From: Lacunisphaera sp.
GTDB lineage: Bacteria > Verrucomicrobiota > Verrucomicrobiia > Opitutales > Opitutaceae
Assembly (NCBI GenBank): GCA_029945445.1
Contig: JAQSCO010000049.1
Location: 51,905 to 115,904, forward strand
Length of the DNA: 64,000 bases
Direction of reading: 5' to 3'
Made by a program: the position numbers and the translations under genes. The first letter of the stretch is position 1, and every line of letters begins with the position of its first letter. This document shows positions 48,107-56,808 of the stretch, piece by piece. The notes under the pieces were generated by a model that saw nothing but the letters and a program-made list of their open reading frames with translations, was not told the origin of the DNA and searched no databases.

Positions 48107-48223
48107 GAAAGGGCACGAAAATAACCCTGTCGAGAAATCATGTGCCCGGCCTGCCATTCTGAGCGAAGCGAAGAATCCATTCTTCTGGTTTGTCATTCGT
48201 GCCGTTTCGTGTGTTTCGTGGGC
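48093..48223. repeat. Composite palindrome between divergent genes
   Basis: The left arm (48,093-48,119) is CCCACGAAATCCACGAAAGG-type and the right arm (48,195-48,223) is TTCGTGCCGTTTCGTGTGTT-type. Apart from 3-4 mismatches they are inverse copies over ~28 bp. The centre holds CATTCTGAGCGAAGCGAAG followed by an inverse TTCTTC stretch. Confidence 0.75.
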
Positions 48224-48240
48224 GCTTCCCCCCTTTCCAT

Positions 48241-48723
48241 ATGGCCAAAATCGAAGTCAGTCAGGTCGCCGAGATCCTCAAGAAACACAAACTGGATCCC
48301 TCCATCCTCCGCGAAATTGTCGAGGAGATGAACGAAATCACCGCGCCCGCCGCGGACGAGGACCTCAAGCCGCCCGCGCCCAAGAAGCAGTTCGTCGTGC
48401 TGCTCTCCGACATGGACGGCAAGCTCCCGAAGAAGGACCTCACCGGCTGGGTCGTGCAGATCCCGGAGAACGCCAGCCCGTTCTCGACCACCGACCGCAT
48501 CTTCAAGGGCGCCTACGATTTCAACGCCTCCAAGAAGGGCCGCCTGCTGCCGGTCAAGTCCGTCGGCGAGGCGCTTGAGAGCGCCAGCGCCAAGTATTTC
48601 AAGGAGTCCGAGCTCTGGATTAAAACCAAGATGCCCGTCGCCGTCGTCGTCACCGACAACGTCCTCCCGAAGGATGAGTTCAAAGTCGAGAAAGTCGACA
48701 AGCGCCGTCGCGACGACGAGTAA
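48241..48723 (+). CDS. Conserved hypothetical cytoplasmic protein
   Basis: 160 aa from the ATG MAKIEVSQVAEILKKHKLDP. A helical N-terminus of ~45 residues (ILREIVEEMNEITAPAADED) is followed by a mixed domain with FVVLLSDMDGKLPKKDLTGW and a Lys-rich end (VEKVDKRRRDDE). No recognised family; no signal peptide or membrane segment. It lies 2 bp before the end of the convergent DUF192 gene. Confidence 0.7.
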   Translation: MAKIEVSQVAEILKKHKLDPSILREIVEEMNEITAPAADEDLKPPAPKKQFVVLLSDMDGKLPKKDLTGWVVQIPENASPFSTTDRIFKGAYDFNASKKGRLLPVKSVGEALESASAKYFKESELWIKTKMPVAVVVTDNVLPKDEFKVEKVDKRRRDDE

Positions 48724-48725
48724 AG

Positions 48726-49247
48726 TCAGCGCAGCCCCGCCTGCTCCGGCTTGAGCCCGCGGGCCTTGAGCGCCTCGGCCACGGCCTTGAGGTCGAGCAG
48801 CACGCCGGGCTTCACGCCGCGACGGGCATACCAGCCCTGGTTCATCTCCAGGCAGAACTGGATGCTGCGACTGCGCGCGCTGACCGGCCGCTCGTCGAGC
48901 GGATACATCGGGTAAATCTCCTTCAACTCACCCGTCGCCTCAAAATAGCCGATGTCGAGCGGCAGCGTGGTGTTGCGCATCCAGAAACCCTGCGGCTGCG
49001 GCGCCGTGAAGACGAACAGCATGCCCTCGTCCTCGCCCATCGTCTTGCGGAACATGAGGCCCTGCTGCAATTCCGCCGGCAATGCCGCGATCTGCATCTG
49101 CACGGTGCGGTCGCCAACCTTGATGGCGAAACGGTCGTCGACGGTCTTGGGCGCGGCGTCCCGGGCCGCATCGGAGCGGCCGCAGGCGGTGAGGAGCAGG
49201 GCGGCGGCGAGGGCGAGGGACGACAGGAAGCGGGGGCGGGAAAACAT
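48726..49247 (-). CDS. DUF192 lipoprotein
   Basis: 173 aa from the ATG MFSRPRFLSSLALAAALLLTAC, giving a lipobox (LLTAC) and a lipidated Cys at ~22. The DUF192 core is clear: ELQQGLMFRKTMGEDEGMLFVF, QPQGFWMRNTTLPLDIGYFE and SIQFCLEMNQGWYARRGVKPG. Length matches the family. It is a small beta-rich envelope protein; function is not established. Confidence 0.9.
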   Translation of the reverse strand: MFSRPRFLSSLALAAALLLTACGRSDAARDAAPKTVDDRFAIKVGDRTVQMQIAALPAELQQGLMFRKTMGEDEGMLFVFTAPQPQGFWMRNTTLPLDIGYFEATGELKEIYPMYPLDERPVSARSRSIQFCLEMNQGWYARRGVKPGVLLDLKAVAEALKARGLKPEQAGLR

Positions 49248-49310
49248 TTTTGCGTTTTGGAGGTGTTTCCTAGCTAATGGGCCTTCCGCACAACTCAACC
49301 CATCTCTCCC

Positions 49311-50447
49311 GTGAGCCAGAAATCCCCCGCCCCGCTCCTCTACGCCGACACCCACGCCAGCGCCGACATGCTCTATTTCGGGCGCGTCGAGGTGCACGAC
49401 CCGTTCATCGCCTTGGGCGTGGGCGGCCGGACCATCACCGTGCAAAGCGCGCTGGAGTTCGGCCGCGTGAAGAAGACGAGCGCGTTCGACGTCGTCCTGC
49501 CGCGCGAAAAATGGCTCGCCCGGGCCCAGGAGATCTACGGCCCGAAGGCCGGCGTGGCCGAGATTATCGCCACCCTCGCCGGCCACTACCGCCTGCGGCA
49601 CTTCCGCGTGCCGGACGACTTTCCCGGTTCGCTCTACGTGAAGCTCACCCAGCACGGCCTGAAGCTCGCGTTCGCCGATGGAATGATGTTCCCCGAGCGC
49701 GAGATCAAGACCGACTGGGAAGCCGCCTGCATCCGCGAGGGCAACCGGCTCTGCACGGTCGGCTATGCGGTCGCCGAAAGAATCCTGCGCGCCGCTCAGA
49801 TCAAGGGCCGCGCGCTCGTCCACCGCGGCAAGCCGCTCACGTCCGAGTCGCTGCGCTTCGCGCTCGAGACCGCCATCAGCGAGCAGGGCGGCAACCCGCA
49901 GGACACCATCGTCGCCGGCGGCAACCAGGCCTGCGACCCGCACGACCGCGGCTCCGGCCCGCTGCGGCCGCACGAACTCATCATCATCGATATTTTTCCG
50001 CGCGTCGTGAAGACCGGCTATTTCGGCGACATGACCCGCACCTACCTCAAGGGCCGCCCCTCCGAGGAGCAGCGCAAGCTCGTCGCCACCGTCCGCAAGG
50101 CGCAGCTCGCCGCGACCAGGACCATCCGCGCCGGCGTCGACGGCCGGGCGGTCCACAAGGCGTGCACCGACTGCTTCGCCGCCGCCGGCTACATCACACG
50201 ACAGACCAAGGACGGTGCCGTCGGCTTCATCCACGGCACCGGCCACGGGCTCGGCCTCGCCGTGCACGACCCGGGCCGCATGTCGCCGGCCGTGTCCTAT
50301 CCGCTGAAAAAGGGCTCCGTGATGACTGTCGAGCCCGGCCTGTATTATCCCGGCCTCGGCGGCTGCCGTTGGGAGGACGTCGTGCAGGTGACCGCCACCG
50401 GCACCAAGCCGCTCTCGAAGCATCCCTACAACTGGGAAATCCGCTGA
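49311..50447 (+). CDS. M24 family Xaa-Pro aminopeptidase-like
   Basis: 378 aa from the GTG at 49,311. The C-terminal 'pita-bread' domain contains the metal ligands in IIDIFPRVVKTGYFGDMTRTY (Asp, Asp), GFIHGTGHGLGLAVHDPGRM (His), VMTVEPGLYYPGLGG (Glu) and a final Glu in CRWEDVVQVT. The N-terminal domain is shortened compared with PepQ/PepP. It removes N-terminal residues before proline or acts as a related dipeptidase. Confidence 0.9.
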   Translation: MSQKSPAPLLYADTHASADMLYFGRVEVHDPFIALGVGGRTITVQSALEFGRVKKTSAFDVVLPREKWLARAQEIYGPKAGVAEIIATLAGHYRLRHFRVPDDFPGSLYVKLTQHGLKLAFADGMMFPEREIKTDWEAACIREGNRLCTVGYAVAERILRAAQIKGRALVHRGKPLTSESLRFALETAISEQGGNPQDTIVAGGNQACDPHDRGSGPLRPHELIIIDIFPRVVKTGYFGDMTRTYLKGRPSEEQRKLVATVRKAQLAATRTIRAGVDGRAVHKACTDCFAAAGYITRQTKDGAVGFIHGTGHGLGLAVHDPGRMSPAVSYPLKKGSVMTVEPGLYYPGLGGCRWEDVVQVTATGTKPLSKHPYNWEIR

Positions 50448-50454
50448 CGGTTTT

Positions 50455-50506
50455 TGGAGGGCTCGCGTCCCTGCGAACCGCGGTCCGCAGGGACGCGGAC
50501 CCTCCA
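50455..50506. repeat. 52-bp hairpin element, copy 2
   Basis: The arms are TGGAGGG-CT-CGCGTCCCTGCG and CGCAGGGACGCG-GA-CCCTCCA, pairing perfectly except for one 2-nt mismatch, around ACCGCGGT. Same length and centre as 13,564-13,615. It lies between the M24 peptidase stop and the start of the MutM-like gene. Confidence 0.85.
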
Positions 50507-50522
50507 GCCAACCGACACCCCC

Positions 50523-51347
50523 ATGCCCGAACTGGCCGAAGTTGAGTTTTTCCGCAAACGCTGGGGCGCCGGACATGGCGCCAAGGTGCTCGCTGTGCGG
50601 CTGCACGAGGGCAAGAAGGTCTTCCGCGGCACGAGCACGGCCCTCTTGAAGAAGAAGCTCACGGGCGCCATGCTCCTCGGCTCCGAAACTGCGGCCAAGC
50701 AGATGCTCTTCCGCTTCTCGGGCGGCGCCTGGCTGGGCATCCACCTCGGCATGAGCGGCGCGCTGCGCGTCGAGGCGCCGGACTACGTCGCGGCCAAGCA
50801 CGACCACTTCATCCTCGTGCAACGGCAGCGCCAGCTGGTCTTCAACGACCCGCGCATGTTCGGCGGCGTGCTTTTTGCCACCGGGCCAAAACCGCCGGCG
50901 TGGTGGACGCGCATCGCCCCGGCCATCCTGTCGAAGACCTTCACCGTCGAGGCAGTCGCGAATTTCCTAAAGCGCCGCGCCCGCGCCCCGCTCAAGGCCG
51001 TGCTGCTGATGCAGGAACGTTTCCCCGGCATCGGCAACTGGATGGCCGACGAGGTCCTCTGGCGCGCGGCAATCCACCCGAAGCGGCTCGCCGGCTCGCT
51101 CAAGCCGGCGGAGGTGCGCACGCTGCACCGCGAGTGCCGGAACCTCTGCCGGATCGCCCTCGACACCATCGCCGGCCAGGGCCGCTACCTGCCGCCCAAC
51201 CTCAACCACCACATCCCACCGTCGTGGTTGTTCTGGCACCGCTGGGAGAATGGCGGCCTTTGCCCGCGCACCAAGAAGCCGTTGGTCCGCGCGGAGGTCG
51301 GCGGCCGCACAACGTGCTGGTCGCCCGCCCGGCAGAAGCTACGCTGA
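50523..51347 (+). CDS. Fpg/Nei-family DNA glycosylase, zincless type
   Basis: 274 aa from the [18 protein letters not shown]; the N-terminal P-E after Met removal is the catalytic pair of Fpg/MutM. The helix-two-turn-helix region [20 protein letters not shown] is typical. At the C-terminus, where MutM has a four-Cys zinc finger (C-x2-C ... C-x2-C-Q), only the first Cys remains: GLCPRTKKP and TTCWSPARQ, with Ser and Arg where the last two Cys belong. The DNA-binding finger is therefore probably 'zincless', as in NEIL1-like enzymes. It should remove oxidised bases. Confidence 0.9.
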   Translation: MPELAEVEFFRKRWGAGHGAKVLAVRLHEGKKVFRGTSTALLKKKLTGAMLLGSETAAKQMLFRFSGGAWLGIHLGMSGALRVEAPDYVAAKHDHFILVQRQRQLVFNDPRMFGGVLFATGPKPPAWWTRIAPAILSKTFTVEAVANFLKRRARAPLKAVLLMQERFPGIGNWMADEVLWRAAIHPKRLAGSLKPAEVRTLHRECRNLCRIALDTIAGQGRYLPPNLNHHIPPSWLFWHRWENGGLCPRTKKPLVRAEVGGRTTCWSPARQKLR

Positions 51348-51351
51348 TCCC

Positions 51352-52098
51352 ATGGCCGCCAAGACCCGACTGGACGAACTGCTGGTGGCCCGCGGGCTGT
51401 CCCCCAGCCGTGCGCAGGCCAAGGCGCTCATCATGTCCGGCCGGGTGCGCCACGGCACCGAGCGGCTCGAGAAGCCCGGCAAGGAATTCCCCGCCGACTT
51501 CGAACTCACGGTCGACCAGCCGCCGCGCTTCGTCAGCCGCGGCGGGGAGAAGCTCGCCGCCTATCTTGAAAAATTTCCCGTCGACCTGACCGGCGCCCAC
51601 CTCCTCGACATCGGCGCCTCGACCGGCGGCTTCACCGACTGCGCGCTGCAGGCCGGCGTCGCGTCCGCCACCTGCGTCGACGTCGGCCACGGCCAGCTGC
51701 ACGAGAAGATCCGCCGCGACCCGCGCGTCACGAGCCTCGAAAAAACCAACGCCCGCCACCTCGCGCCCGGCGCCCTGCCCCGCGCCAGTTATGACGCGGT
51801 CGTCATGGACCTGTCGTTCATCTCCTTGAAAAGCGTGCTGCCCGCCGTGTGGCCGTTCCTGCGGCCCGGCGGCACCCTCGTCGCGCTCGTGAAGCCGCAG
51901 TTCGAGGCCGGCAAGACCGAGGTCGACAAGGGCGAGGGCATCATCCGCGACGACGCCGTGCGCGCCCGCGTGCTGGCCGAGGTGCGCGGCTTCGCCCTGC
52001 GTGAGCTGGCCGGCGCCGCGCTGCTCGGCGAAATGGAGTGCCCGGTCCACGGGGCCGACGGCAACCGCGAATACCTGCTCGGCCTGCGCAAGGCGTAG
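51352..52098 (+). CDS. tlyA: TlyA-family rRNA methyltransferase
   Basis: 248 aa from the [19 protein letters not shown], 4 bp after the glycosylase stop. An N-terminal S4 RNA-binding domain ([20 protein letters not shown]) is followed by an FtsJ-like methyltransferase fold: SAM motif [16 protein letters not shown], with [18 protein letters not shown] and VKPQFEAGK. TlyA enzymes methylate ribose 2'-O of rRNA; some were first named hemolysins. Confidence 0.92.
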   Translation: MAAKTRLDELLVARGLSPSRAQAKALIMSGRVRHGTERLEKPGKEFPADFELTVDQPPRFVSRGGEKLAAYLEKFPVDLTGAHLLDIGASTGGFTDCALQAGVASATCVDVGHGQLHEKIRRDPRVTSLEKTNARHLAPGALPRASYDAVVMDLSFISLKSVLPAVWPFLRPGGTLVALVKPQFEAGKTEVDKGEGIIRDDAVRARVLAEVRGFALRELAGAALLGEMECPVHGADGNREYLLGLRKA

Positions 52099-52122
52099 GC
52101 CAGGATCGCCGATCCCGTCAAA

Positions 52123-52172
52123 GGTGGAGCGCGCTGACCCCGGCAAGCGTCCTGGGGTCAGGACGCTCCACC
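52123..52172. repeat. 50-bp hairpin element
   Basis: Arms GGTGGAGCG-CG-CTGACCCC and GGGGTCAG-GA-CGCTCCACC around a 12-nt loop. Like the 52-bp elements it has paired arms with one 2-nt internal mismatch. It lies between tlyA and nadK and is followed by a short ATCCGCG-based repeat (ATATCCGCGTTTATCCGCGT) at ~52,206-52,225. Confidence 0.8.
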
Positions 52173-52242
52173 CCGGGATGCCGACTGCTGATAATTGATT
52201 TCCAATATCCGCGTTTATCCGCGTAATCAGCGGAGCATCACC

Positions 52243-53085
52243 ATGCCTCCCTTCCGCAAACTGGCCTTTGTCTACAACTCGGAAAAACCGGGGGCGGCCG
52301 AGCTCGCGCAGGAACTGCTGGAGATCGCCCGCCTGGCCGGGGCGAAGAAGCTGAAGCTGTCCGGCGACCGCAAGCTGCCGCGCGGCTACTTCAAGGACTG
52401 CGACGCATGCTGCGTCATCGGCGGCGATGGCACGCTGCTCGGCGCCGTGCGCGGCGCGACCGCCGCCGACATCCCGATCATCGGCGTCAACCAGGGCAGC
52501 CTCGGCTTTCTTACCACCTTCTCCGCCGACGAGGCCCGCGCGCAGTTCGCCGCGCTGCTGGACGGCGACTACCGCATCGCCCGGCGCGAACTGCTCGATT
52601 GCAAGACGGGCCCGCGGCGCAGCGACATCGCCCTGAACGACGTGTTGATCAAGGACGCCAAGCCCTCGCGCATCGTCCGGCTCGAGGTTTTCGCCAACGA
52701 CCAGCTGGTCACCGAATACACCTGCGACGGCCTGATCTTTTCGACCCCGACCGGCTCGACGGCCTACAACCTCGCGGCCGGCGGCCCGATCATCCACCCG
52801 GCGGCCAATGTCATCGCCATGACACCCATCTGCCCGCACACGCTGAGCAACCGCACGATCATCTTCCGCGACGACGTGAAGCTGACGGTGCTCAACCGCA
52901 GCGAGCAGTCGCGGCTGCTGGTCGCCATGGACGGCCAGCGCAACATGGTCGTCACCCAGGGCACGCCGGTGGAGATCTCGAGCTCCACGCGCACCCTGCT
53001 GCTGGCACAGCGCCGCGACTACTCCCACTTTGAAGTCATGCGCGCCAAGCTCAAGTGGAGCGGCGGCCTGCTCGAGAAGAAGTAA
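52243..53085 (+). CDS. nadK: NAD kinase
   Basis: 280 aa from the ATG MPPFRKLAFVYNSEKPGA. The GGDGTLLGAVRG motif, NQGSLGFL and FSTPTGSTAYNLAAGGPI are the conserved NAD-kinase signatures. It phosphorylates NAD to NADP in the cytoplasm. The frame upstream is open, but the ATG matches the family start. Confidence 0.95.
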   Translation: MPPFRKLAFVYNSEKPGAAELAQELLEIARLAGAKKLKLSGDRKLPRGYFKDCDACCVIGGDGTLLGAVRGATAADIPIIGVNQGSLGFLTTFSADEARAQFAALLDGDYRIARRELLDCKTGPRRSDIALNDVLIKDAKPSRIVRLEVFANDQLVTEYTCDGLIFSTPTGSTAYNLAAGGPIIHPAANVIAMTPICPHTLSNRTIIFRDDVKLTVLNRSEQSRLLVAMDGQRNMVVTQGTPVEISSSTRTLLLAQRRDYSHFEVMRAKLKWSGGLLEKK

Positions 53086-53120
53086 GGTGGCGCGCGGCGG
53101 CCGGACGCGCCCCACCGATC

Positions 53121-53150
53121 AAAACAAAAACCCCGGCGTTTCGGCCGGGG
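53121..53150 (-). terminator. Terminator of the EF-hand protein gene
   Basis: CCCCGGCCGAAACGCCGGGG hairpin followed by TTTTTGTTTT on the minus strand, 23 bp after the EF-hand gene stop. Confidence 0.85.
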
Positions 53151-53173
53151 TCGGATAGCGGGAAACGTGACCG

Positions 53174-53539
53174 TTACTTCTTCTCCTTTTCCTTTTCCAT
53201 CCCGGCCTTCCTGGCTTCCTTCTCGGCCTTGGCCGCGGCCTTGTCGGCTTCTTCCTGAACCTTCTCTTCCTTGTCGATCTTGCCGTTCTTGTTCGTGTCG
53301 TATTTCGCGAGGCGGGCGGCCTTTTCGGCTTCCTTCTTTGTGTCGGCGTCGGCCTTCAGCTTGGCCGTCTCGGCCTCGTCCAGCTGCCCGTCGCCGTTGG
53401 CGTCGTATTTCTTGAGGTCGGCCTTGCTCGGGCCTTTTTCCTTCTTCGGCTCCTCCGCGCGCAGGGTCGAGACAGAGCACAGGAACACAAGCGCCAGAAG
53501 TCCCAGCGCGATTTGCAGAATGGATTTTTGAACTTTCAT
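53174..53539 (-). CDS. Secreted EF-hand protein
   Basis: 121 aa from the ATG MKVQKSILQIALGLLALVF. Signal peptide to ~28 (STLRA). Two EF-hand loops are visible, YDANGDGQLDEAE and YDTNKNGKIDKEE, each with acidic residues at the calcium-binding positions. The rest is Lys/Glu/Ala-rich coiled coil. Probably a calcium-binding envelope protein; its partners are unknown. Confidence 0.88.
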   Translation of the reverse strand: MKVQKSILQIALGLLALVFLCSVSTLRAEEPKKEKGPSKADLKKYDANGDGQLDEAETAKLKADADTKKEAEKAARLAKYDTNKNGKIDKEEKVQEEADKAAAKAEKEARKAGMEKEKEKK

Positions 53540-53609
53540 TGCGCGGCCACGATAGCCGGAATCCCCGGCGACGGGCAAGAGGCGGCCTTGGCCTAAAATC
53601 AGGTGCCTT

Positions 53610-56168
53610 TTAAGGTTTCACCACCAGCTGGACCCGCTGGGCCGCCTGGAAGTATTTCACCGCGAATGCCCGCACGGCGTCGAGCGACACGGCGTCGACG
53701 CGGGCGTCGTAGGTGCGCCAGTCGTTGACCGGCAGGCCGTAGACGGCGTTCAGCCCCGCCTGCATGGCGCGCGCGGAATTGGTCTGCAGGCTCATGCGCT
53801 TGCCGGCCTTGAGGCGCACCTGGCAGCGGTGCAGTTCCTCGGCACCCACCTTGCCCGCCTGCACGCGCGCGATCTCGAGGTTCAGTTCCGCGATGACCTC
53901 CTCGTAACGCTGCGGGCTGGTGCCGGCGTAGAAATAAAACATCCCGGACCCGAGCCCGACGATGCGGCTCGAACGCACAAAGTAGGCCAGGCTCTTCTGC
54001 TCGCGCACGCGCTCGAACAGGTGCGATGACATGCCGCTGAACAGCTCGTCCATGACCTCGCTCACCGTGTAATCCGGCGCGAGCAGGCCCGGCCCGGGAA
54101 ACGCCTGGAAGACGATCGCCTGCTGGCGGGGCTGGATCTCGGTGAAATCGCCGGCCTTGACCTTGAGCGGCGCCTTGGCCCGCGGCACCGCGCCCTTGGG
54201 CAACTGACCGAGGAAGGCCTTCAGCTTCGGCCCGAACGCCTTCGCGTCGAAGTCGCCCGCGACCGCCAGCACGGCGTTGCCCGCGACGGCCAGCCGGGCG
54301 TGCAGGGCGCGCAGGTCGGCGATCTGCATGGCCTTCAAGCCCGCCTCGTCGCCCCCGCTCTCGATGGCGAAGGGATGGGCGCCGAAGAATTTCTCGCGCA
54401 TCTTTTTCCGACCGACCGTGACGACGTCGTCGAGGCTCTCCTTAAGCGCGGCGAGGGCCGACTCGCGCTCGACCTCGAGCCGGGCCGGCTTGAACGCCGG
54501 CCGGAGCACGGCGTCGGCGATCAGCTCGAGCGCGAGGCTGGCGTCGCCGGGCAGCACCTCGGCGGCGAGGCCAAAGCTGTTGTTGCCCGAGAACTCGCCG
54601 AAGCTGCCGCCGACCTCCTCGATGGCGCGCGCGACCTCCTCGGCCGAACGGCGCGTGGTGTCCTTGGCGAGTAGCGCGGCCATCAGCGCGGTCAGCCCGC
54701 GGCAGCCGGCCGGCTCGATCATCGGACCGCCGGCGAAGGCGAGGCGAAGGTGGAGATTGGGCAGCTGCTTGTTCGGCTGGAGCAGGAGCTTCGCGCCGTT
54801 GGGCAGATCGATCTCCTCAAAGTCGAGGGCGGCGGCGGGTCCGGCGACCAGTCCTCCGGCCGCGACGACCGAGTCCTTGGGGTTCGACGACACGACCGTC
54901 AAACGCTCGGGCACGAGATAGGTGCGCATCACGCGCTGGAGCGCGGCGGGGGTCAGCGCGAAGAGGCGCTCGAAGTAGGTGCGGGTGTAGTTGATGTCGC
55001 CCACCACCACCTCGCCGGAACCGAGGCGCGAGGCCTGGCCGGACATGGTCTTGCGCATGTTGATCTCGGAAGTCACGGCCTGGCGCACGGCCTTCGCGAG
55101 CATCTTCGGGCTGATGCCCTTTTGCGCGATACGGTCGAGCTCGCGCCGGATGGCCGCCTCGGCGGCCACGCGCTTGTCCGGGTCGGCCAGGTAGGAAATG
55201 TAGAACAGGCCGCTCGTGCCGGGGCTCCAGCTCATCGCGTCGATCGTGTGCACCAGCCGGGCTTTCTCGCGGATGCTTTGCCAGAGCAGCGAGCTGTCGC
55301 CGTGGCCGAGCACCATCGAGAGCAGGTCGAGCGCGGGGGCGTCGGGATGCGTGAGCCCGGGGATCTGCCAGCCGAGGCCGGCGCGGGAGACCTGCACGTC
55401 CTCGGCCAGGTGCATGTCGCGGCGCGAGAGCTGCGCGGACTCGTCCGGCACGAGCACAGGCGCAAGGCGCCCGCGCGGGCTTTTGCCGAAATGCTCCGCG
55501 ATGGCCGCGCGCGTCGCCGCGGGGTCGAAGTCGCCGACGATGACCACCACGAGGTTGTTCGGCACGTAGCGGGCGCGGTAGTAGGCCAGCAGGTCGTCCC
55601 GCGTGCAGGCCGCAAAGACATCGCGGTGGCCGATGATGGGTTGCCGGTAGGGGTGCGTGCGGAACGCGGTCTCGAACAGCGCCTGCGCCAGGCGCTGGTC
55701 GGGATCGTCGAGGCACATGTCGATCTCGCGCAGGATGACTTCCTTTTCCTTGGCGACCTCCGCGGCGGGCAGCGTGGAGTGGAGCGTGGCGTCGGCGAGC
55801 AGGTCGAGGGCGACGGCGGTATGCGCGGCGGGCAAGTCGATGTAGTAGACGGTGCGGTCGAAGGTCGTGTAGGCGTTGATGTAGCCGCCGTGGGCCTGGA
55901 CGGTCGCGGAAATCTCGCGGCCGGCGCGGCGCTCCGTGCCCTTGAAGAGCATGTGCTCGAGGTAGTGCGAGAGCCCGGCGCCGAGCGCCCCGCCCTCGTG
56001 GATGCTGCCGGTCTTCACCCACACTTGCACGGAACTGACGGGCGCGGCGGTGTCGCGCTTGAGCAGGACCGTGAGGCCGTTGGGGAGCGTGTAGCGCTCG
56101 ATGGCTTCGCGCCAGAGGTTCTCGAGCAGGGCGAGGTCGCGCGAGCGGACGGACGTAGGCTTGGGCAT
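53610..56168 (-). CDS. M16-family zinc metallopeptidase
   Basis: 852 aa with two M16 halves. The inverted zinc motif H-x2-E-H is in GLSHYLEHMLFKGTERR, and the third ligand Glu lies ~76 residues on in the KEKEVILREIDMC segment. The second half (~430-852) lacks the motif, as in other pitrilysin/processing-protease-like fused proteins. No clear signal peptide was seen. It degrades peptides or processes secreted proteins. Confidence 0.92.
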   Translation of the reverse strand: MPKPTSVRSRDLALLENLWREAIERYTLPNGLTVLLKRDTAAPVSSVQVWVKTGSIHEGGALGAGLSHYLEHMLFKGTERRAGREISATVQAHGGYINAYTTFDRTVYYIDLPAAHTAVALDLLADATLHSTLPAAEVAKEKEVILREIDMCLDDPDQRLAQALFETAFRTHPYRQPIIGHRDVFAACTRDDLLAYYRARYVPNNLVVVIVGDFDPAATRAAIAEHFGKSPRGRLAPVLVPDESAQLSRRDMHLAEDVQVSRAGLGWQIPGLTHPDAPALDLLSMVLGHGDSSLLWQSIREKARLVHTIDAMSWSPGTSGLFYISYLADPDKRVAAEAAIRRELDRIAQKGISPKMLAKAVRQAVTSEINMRKTMSGQASRLGSGEVVVGDINYTRTYFERLFALTPAALQRVMRTYLVPERLTVVSSNPKDSVVAAGGLVAGPAAALDFEEIDLPNGAKLLLQPNKQLPNLHLRLAFAGGPMIEPAGCRGLTALMAALLAKDTTRRSAEEVARAIEEVGGSFGEFSGNNSFGLAAEVLPGDASLALELIADAVLRPAFKPARLEVERESALAALKESLDDVVTVGRKKMREKFFGAHPFAIESGGDEAGLKAMQIADLRALHARLAVAGNAVLAVAGDFDAKAFGPKLKAFLGQLPKGAVPRAKAPLKVKAGDFTEIQPRQQAIVFQAFPGPGLLAPDYTVSEVMDELFSGMSSHLFERVREQKSLAYFVRSSRIVGLGSGMFYFYAGTSPQRYEEVIAELNLEIARVQAGKVGAEELHRCQVRLKAGKRMSLQTNSARAMQAGLNAVYGLPVNDWRTYDARVDAVSLDAVRAFAVKYFQAAQRVQLVVKP

Positions 56169-56187
56169 GAAGGTCGGCGAACGGGAC

Positions 56188-56619
56188 TCAGGCGGTGGCG
56201 GGCAGGCCGCCGCGGCCGCGGCGCGGGCGCGCCGGCACGAAGGGTTTCACAAAGGCCTCGTCGAAATCGTAGAGATCCGCGAAGTCCTCGCGACGGTCGC
56301 TCTCGGTTTTGCTGAAGACATTATACTCGATCAGATTGAAGACGATGTCGCCGAAGTCCGCGCAGCGCGTGATGCCCCACAAGTTCAGCACGGTCTTGGT
56401 GAGCGGGCCGAACTGGTCGAGCGCATACGCCCGGATGCCCAGCAGCAACTCGGCGCCGGTGACATGCTGCGATTTGCCGGTGCGCTCGGGATTCTTCCGC
56501 TTCAGTTCCTTGACCGTGTGGTCGAGCGCCTGCCGCACAAAGGTGTAGGCCTTGCGGTCAAAACGGGCGTCCTCCTTGCAGATGAGCCCGACGATTTCGG
56601 AAAATTCCAAGTCTTGCAT
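56188..56619 (-). CDS. Minf_1886 family protein
   Basis: 143 aa from the ATG MQDLEFSEIVGLICKEDARFD; a TTG 15 bp upstream is less likely. The pattern DARFDRKAYTFVRQALDHTV ... GAELLLGIRAYALDQFGP ... LWGITRCADFGDIVFNLIEY matches the family named after a Methylacidiphilum protein, found mainly in Verrucomicrobiota and Planctomycetota. Function unknown. It is one of the better taxonomic clues in the window. Confidence 0.88.
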   Translation of the reverse strand: MQDLEFSEIVGLICKEDARFDRKAYTFVRQALDHTVKELKRKNPERTGKSQHVTGAELLLGIRAYALDQFGPLTKTVLNLWGITRCADFGDIVFNLIEYNVFSKTESDRREDFADLYDFDEAFVKPFVPARPRRGRGGLPATA

Positions 56620-56808
56620 GAATTTCAGGCCCAATAGCTAGCACAGCCGGCGGCGGCTCGCAACCCTGCAGCCCGGACCCGCGGGCCGGTCATTGGGTAA
56701 AAGGGGATTTCGCACCGCGTCATTTCCTCCATGAATTGTGCCATTCAGGAAAACTTCAACTCGCAATCTTACAGTTTTGCTGCATTAAGAAACAATCGCC
56801 CTCACCCC
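56620..56808. promoter_or_regulatory. Divergent intergenic region upstream of the Fur-family gene
   Basis: The section 56,740-56,808 is clearly A+T-richer than its surroundings (TTACAGTTTTGCTGCATTAAG) and probably holds the Fur-family promoter. No exact -35/-10 or Fur/PerR box can be asserted. Confidence 0.4.

Noticed and set aside
51202-53115. 637-codon open frame antisense to tlyA and nadK
   Set aside because: It spans two clear plus-strand genes and an intergenic repeat and has no domain of its own.
54750-56315. 521-codon open frame antisense to the M16 peptidase
   Set aside because: High-GC shadow; the zinc motif and family pattern are on the minus strand.
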